Shown here piece after piece: positions 61,362 through 64,000 of a stretch of 64,000 nt of DNA. The position numbers and the translations under genes are program-made. Numbering within the stretch: the stretch's first letter is position 1; the number at the start of each line of letters is the position of its first letter. Below the pieces are notes generated by a model. The model was not told where the DNA came from and did not search any database. It was given only the letters and a program-made list of their open reading frames with translations. Source of the stretch: Halomonas gemina (GTDB lineage Bacteria > Pseudomonadota > Gammaproteobacteria > Pseudomonadales > Halomonadaceae); NCBI RefSeq assembly GCF_023554995.1, contig NZ_JAMJPK010000003.1:372001-436000 (forward strand), written 5' to 3'.

Positions 61362-62861
61362 ATGAACATCCTCCATGACGAGCGGCTCGACGGCGAGCTG
61401 CCGGACATCGACAAGGCCGACGTCCTGGCCGACCTGCAGCAGGCCGCGCCCGGGCTCACCCTGCTGCACCGCGAGGAGGACCTGCGCCCCTTCGAGTGTG
61501 ACGGCCTCTCCGCCTACCGCGTGCTGCCCATGCTGGTCGCCCTGCCCGAGACCCTCGAGCAGGTCGAGACGCTGATGAAGCGCTGCCGCGCCCTGGGCGT
61601 GCCGGTGGTGACCCGCGGCGCCGGCACCGGCCTCTCCGGCGGCGCCCTGCCCCTCGAGAAGGGCGTGCTGCTGGTGATGTCGCGCTTCAACCGCATCCTC
61701 GACGTGGACCCGGACGCCCGCATCGCCCGGCTCCAGCCCGGCGTGCGCAACCTGGCGATCTCCGAGGCGGCGGCACCCTATGGCCTCTACTATGCCCCGG
61801 ACCCCTCCTCGCAGATCGCCTGCTCCATCGGCGGCAACGTGGCCGAGAATGCCGGCGGCGTGCACTGCCTCAAGTACGGGCTGACCGTGCACAACGTCAT
61901 GAAGGTGGAGGTGATCACCATCGAGGGCGAGCGCATGACGCTCGGCAGCGAGGCGCTGGACGCCCCGGGCCTCGACCTGCTGGCCCTGTTCACCGGCTCC
62001 GAGGGCATGCTCGGCGTGGTCACCGAGATCACCGTCAAGCTGCTGCCCAAGCCCGAGACCGCCAAGGTGCTGATGGCCAGCTTCGACGACGTCGAGAAGG
62101 CCGGCCGCGCGGTGGGCGACATCATCGCCGCCGGCATCATCCCCGGCGGGCTCGAGATGATGGACAAGCTCGCCATCCGCGCCGCCGAAGACTTCGTCAA
62201 GGCCGGCTATCCGGTCGAGGCCGAGGCGATCCTGCTCTGCGAGCTGGACGGGGTAGAGGCCGACGTCGACGATGACTGCGCCACCGTGCGCTCGGTGCTC
62301 GAAAAGGCTGGCGCTACCGGCATCCAGCAGGCCCGCGACGACGCCGAGCGCGCCACCTTCTGGGCCGGGCGCAAGAACGCCTTCCCGGCGGTGGGGCGCA
62401 TGTCGCCGGACTACTACTGCATGGACGGTACCATCCCGCGCCGCGAGCTGCCGCGGGTGCTGAAGGGCATCGCCGACTTCTCAGAGGAATATGGCCTGCG
62501 GGTCGCCAACGTCTTCCACGCCGGCGACGGCAACATGCACCCGCTGATCCTCTTCGATGCCAACCGCCCCGGCGAGCTGGAGCAGGCCGAGGAGCTCGGC
62601 GGCAAGATTCTCGAGCTGTGCGTCGAGGTCGGCGGCTCGATCACCGGCGAGCACGGCGTGGGCCGCGAGAAGATCAACCAGATGTGCGCCCAGTTCAACC
62701 CGGGCGAGCTGGCCACCTTCCATGCAGTCAAGGCGGCTTTCGACCCCGACCGCCTGCTCAACCCGGGCAAGAACATCCCCACGCTCGCCCGCTGCGCCGA
62801 GTTCGGTGCCATGCACGTGCACAACAACGAGCTCCCGCACCCCGAGCTGCCCCGATTCTGA
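61362..62861 (+). CDS. glcD: Glycolate oxidase subunit GlcD
   Basis: A 499-residue FAD-binding (PCMH) subunit that, with GlcE and GlcF, oxidises glycolate to glyoxylate and feeds electrons to the quinone pool. ATG at 61362 follows GAGGAAG. FAD region: VPVVTRGAGTGLSGGALP, ADPSS-like APDPSSQIACSIGGNVAENAG, GSEGMLGVVTEITVKL. C-terminal GlcD blocks: NVFHAGDGNMHPLILFD, SITGEHGVGREK and FDPDRLLNPGKNIP. First gene of glcDEF. Confidence 0.96.
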   Translation: MNILHDERLDGELPDIDKADVLADLQQAAPGLTLLHREEDLRPFECDGLSAYRVLPMLVALPETLEQVETLMKRCRALGVPVVTRGAGTGLSGGALPLEKGVLLVMSRFNRILDVDPDARIARLQPGVRNLAISEAAAPYGLYYAPDPSSQIACSIGGNVAENAGGVHCLKYGLTVHNVMKVEVITIEGERMTLGSEALDAPGLDLLALFTGSEGMLGVVTEITVKLLPKPETAKVLMASFDDVEKAGRAVGDIIAAGIIPGGLEMMDKLAIRAAEDFVKAGYPVEAEAILLCELDGVEADVDDDCATVRSVLEKAGATGIQQARDDAERATFWAGRKNAFPAVGRMSPDYYCMDGTIPRRELPRVLKGIADFSEEYGLRVANVFHAGDGNMHPLILFDANRPGELEQAEELGGKILELCVEVGGSITGEHGVGREKINQMCAQFNPGELATFHAVKAAFDPDRLLNPGKNIPTLARCAEFGAMHVHNNELPHPELPRF

Positions 62862-62870
62862 GGATTCCCC

Positions 62871-63974
62871 ATGGTGGAGACACGACCCCAATCGACCGAC
62901 CAGGACATCAGCGAGGCGCTCGCCGAACGCGTTTGCCGGGCCACGGCCGAGGGCAGCCCGCTGCGCATCGCCGGCGGTGATACCAAGGCCTTCTACGGCC
63001 GCCCCGTCGACGGCGAGACACTCTCCACCCGCGAGCACCGCGGGATCACCTACTACGACCCGGTGGAGCTGATCGTCTCGGTACGCAGCGGCACGCCGCT
63101 GGCCGAGCTCGAGGCCACACTGGCCGACAACGGCCAGATGCTCGGCTGCGAGCCGCCCCACTTCGGCGCGGATGCCACCGTGGGCGGCATGGTCGCCACC
63201 GGCCTCTCCGGCCCCCGCCGGCCCTGGGCCGGAAGCGTGCGCGACTTCGTGCTGGGCACCCGGGTGATCACCCACGAGGGACACCAGCAGCGCTTCGGCG
63301 GCGAGGTGATGAAGAACGTCGCCGGCTACGACCTGTCGCGGCTGATGGTCGGCGCCCAGGGGACCCTGGGGCTGGTCACCGAGGTCTCGCTCAAGGTGCT
63401 GCCCAGGCCCGGCGCCAGCCACAGCCTGCGCCTCGAGATGCCGCTGGCCGACGCCCAGGCGAGGCTCGCCGAGTGGGGGCGCCAACCGCTGCCCATCACC
63501 GCCGCCGCCTGGCACGCCGGCGCCCTGCACCTGCGCCTGGAGGGCGGGCCCAGCTCGGTCGCCGCCACCCGCGAGCGCCTGGGCGGCGACGACCTGGACG
63601 CGGCGTTCTGGACGGCGCTTCGCGAGCAGACGCTGGACTTCTTCTCCCGCGATGACACCCGCGCCCTGTGGCGCCTCTCGCTGCCCCACAACACGCCCTC
63701 GCTGGCGCTTGCCGGCGTCGAGGAAGCGGACCTGCTCCACGACTGGGCCGGCACCCAGCGCTGGCTGCGCAGCGACCTGGACGCCGACACCCTCCGCGAG
63801 GCCTGCGCCCGTGCCGGCGGCCACGCCACCTGCCTGGGCACCCGCGAGGGGCCGGGCCAGGCCGACCCCTTCATGCCGCTGGAACCGGTGGTGGCGAAGT
63901 ACCATCGAAACCTGAAGGCCCAGCTGGACCCGAAGGGCATCTTCAACCCGGGCCGACTCTACGCGGAGCTCTGA
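62871..63974 (+). CDS. glcE: Glycolate oxidase subunit GlcE
   Basis: A 367-residue second FAD-binding subunit. GSPLRIAGGDTKAFYGR, VSVRSGTPLAELEATLADNGQ, ATVGGMVATGLSGPRRPW, EVMKNVAGYDLSRLMVGAQG followed by TLGLVTEVSLKVLPRP, and a C-terminal LDPKGIFNPGRLY. Starts 9 bp after glcD and ends 1 bp before glcF, so the three genes are one operon. Confidence 0.96.
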   Translation: MVETRPQSTDQDISEALAERVCRATAEGSPLRIAGGDTKAFYGRPVDGETLSTREHRGITYYDPVELIVSVRSGTPLAELEATLADNGQMLGCEPPHFGADATVGGMVATGLSGPRRPWAGSVRDFVLGTRVITHEGHQQRFGGEVMKNVAGYDLSRLMVGAQGTLGLVTEVSLKVLPRPGASHSLRLEMPLADAQARLAEWGRQPLPITAAAWHAGALHLRLEGGPSSVAATRERLGGDDLDAAFWTALREQTLDFFSRDDTRALWRLSLPHNTPSLALAGVEEADLLHDWAGTQRWLRSDLDADTLREACARAGGHATCLGTREGPGQADPFMPLEPVVAKYHRNLKAQLDPKGIFNPGRLYAEL

Positions 63975-63975
63975 G

Positions 63976-64000
63976 ATGCAGACGCACTTTACCGAGGAAG
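63976..64000 (+). CDS. glcF: Glycolate oxidase Fe-S subunit GlcF, first codons only
   Basis: Only MQTHFTEE is in the window before the sequence ends. The start immediately after glcE and the GlcF-like N-terminus (MQTxF) support the call; the rest of the protein, with its two 4Fe-4S motifs, lies beyond the edge. Confidence 0.85.

Overview
This is about 64 kb of GC-rich chromosome from a gammaproteobacterium. The gene set (three TRAP transporters of two classes, a UspA next to a TRAP system, a phasin, a LctP-type lactate permease, membrane-bound PuuD urate hydroxylase, a KamA-family aminomutase and a Cra orthologue) fits a Halomonas-like member of the Halomonadaceae. That placement is inference from gene content; there is no rRNA in the window. 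No tRNA, rRNA, CRISPR array, transposase or phage gene was seen.

Layout. 1-5.8 kb: the end of cra, a hybrid histidine kinase with a periplasmic molybdopterin-fold protein, a DUF2189 membrane protein and a ZIP metal transporter. 5.8-10 kb: a TAXI-type TRAP transporter with a UspA protein. 10.2-13.6 kb: a KamA-family radical SAM enzyme, DUF2798, a nitrilase-family hydrolase and a macro-domain protein. 13.6-20.7 kb: a DctPQM TRAP operon, an EamA exporter, a DUF192 protein and modABC. 20.8-34.3 kb and 40.4-43.8 kb: oxidative purine breakdown in two blocks. Urate goes to allantoin (puuD, uraH, uraD, hpxA), then to ureidoglycolate and glyoxylate (puuE, allE, allA), then to glycerate and pyruvate metabolism (gcl, hyi, glxR, pyk), with two NCS1 permeases and two FCD-type GntR regulators. 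Between the blocks (35.1-40.3 kb) lies a complete galactonate (De Ley-Doudoroff) operon. 44-48 kb: a phosphoribosyltransferase, phasin, glutathione transferase and lactate permease. 48.1-59.6 kb: a collinear run of nine genes (DctPQM TRAP, crotonase-fold protein, CaiB/BaiF CoA-transferase, serine-glyoxylate-type aminotransferase, YdiJ-type FAD/Fe-S dehydrogenase, threonine aldolase, gamma-carbonic-anhydrase-like protein) with a HbpS/GlcG protein and its own GntR regulator. 60.4-64 kb: glcC and glcDEF, with glcF cut by the window edge.

How it fits together. The recurring theme is C2/C3 oxidised carbon. Glyoxylate is produced from purines, from glycolate (glcDEF) and perhaps by the TRAP/CoA-transferase cluster, and is used by gcl-hyi-glxR or by transamination. 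Two genes of the purine section are broken. The glycerate 2-kinase between glxR and pyk survives only as its C-terminal MOFRL domain, and a NCS2 (urate/xanthine-type) permease next to uraD has a nonsense codon and a large internal deletion.

Strongest non-coding signals: (1) the palindrome TGTATACA seven times, always in front of purine or glyoxylate genes or their regulators; (2) a second operator, ATTATGAATT, at the three promoter regions of the TRAP/CoA-transferase cluster; (3) a 117-bp direct repeat flanking allE; (4) five abutting stem-loops ending in a T-run in front of the kinase remnant. The most unusual protein is the crotonase-fold enzyme at 55.2-56.0 kb, which lacks both glutamates used by enoyl-CoA hydratases.
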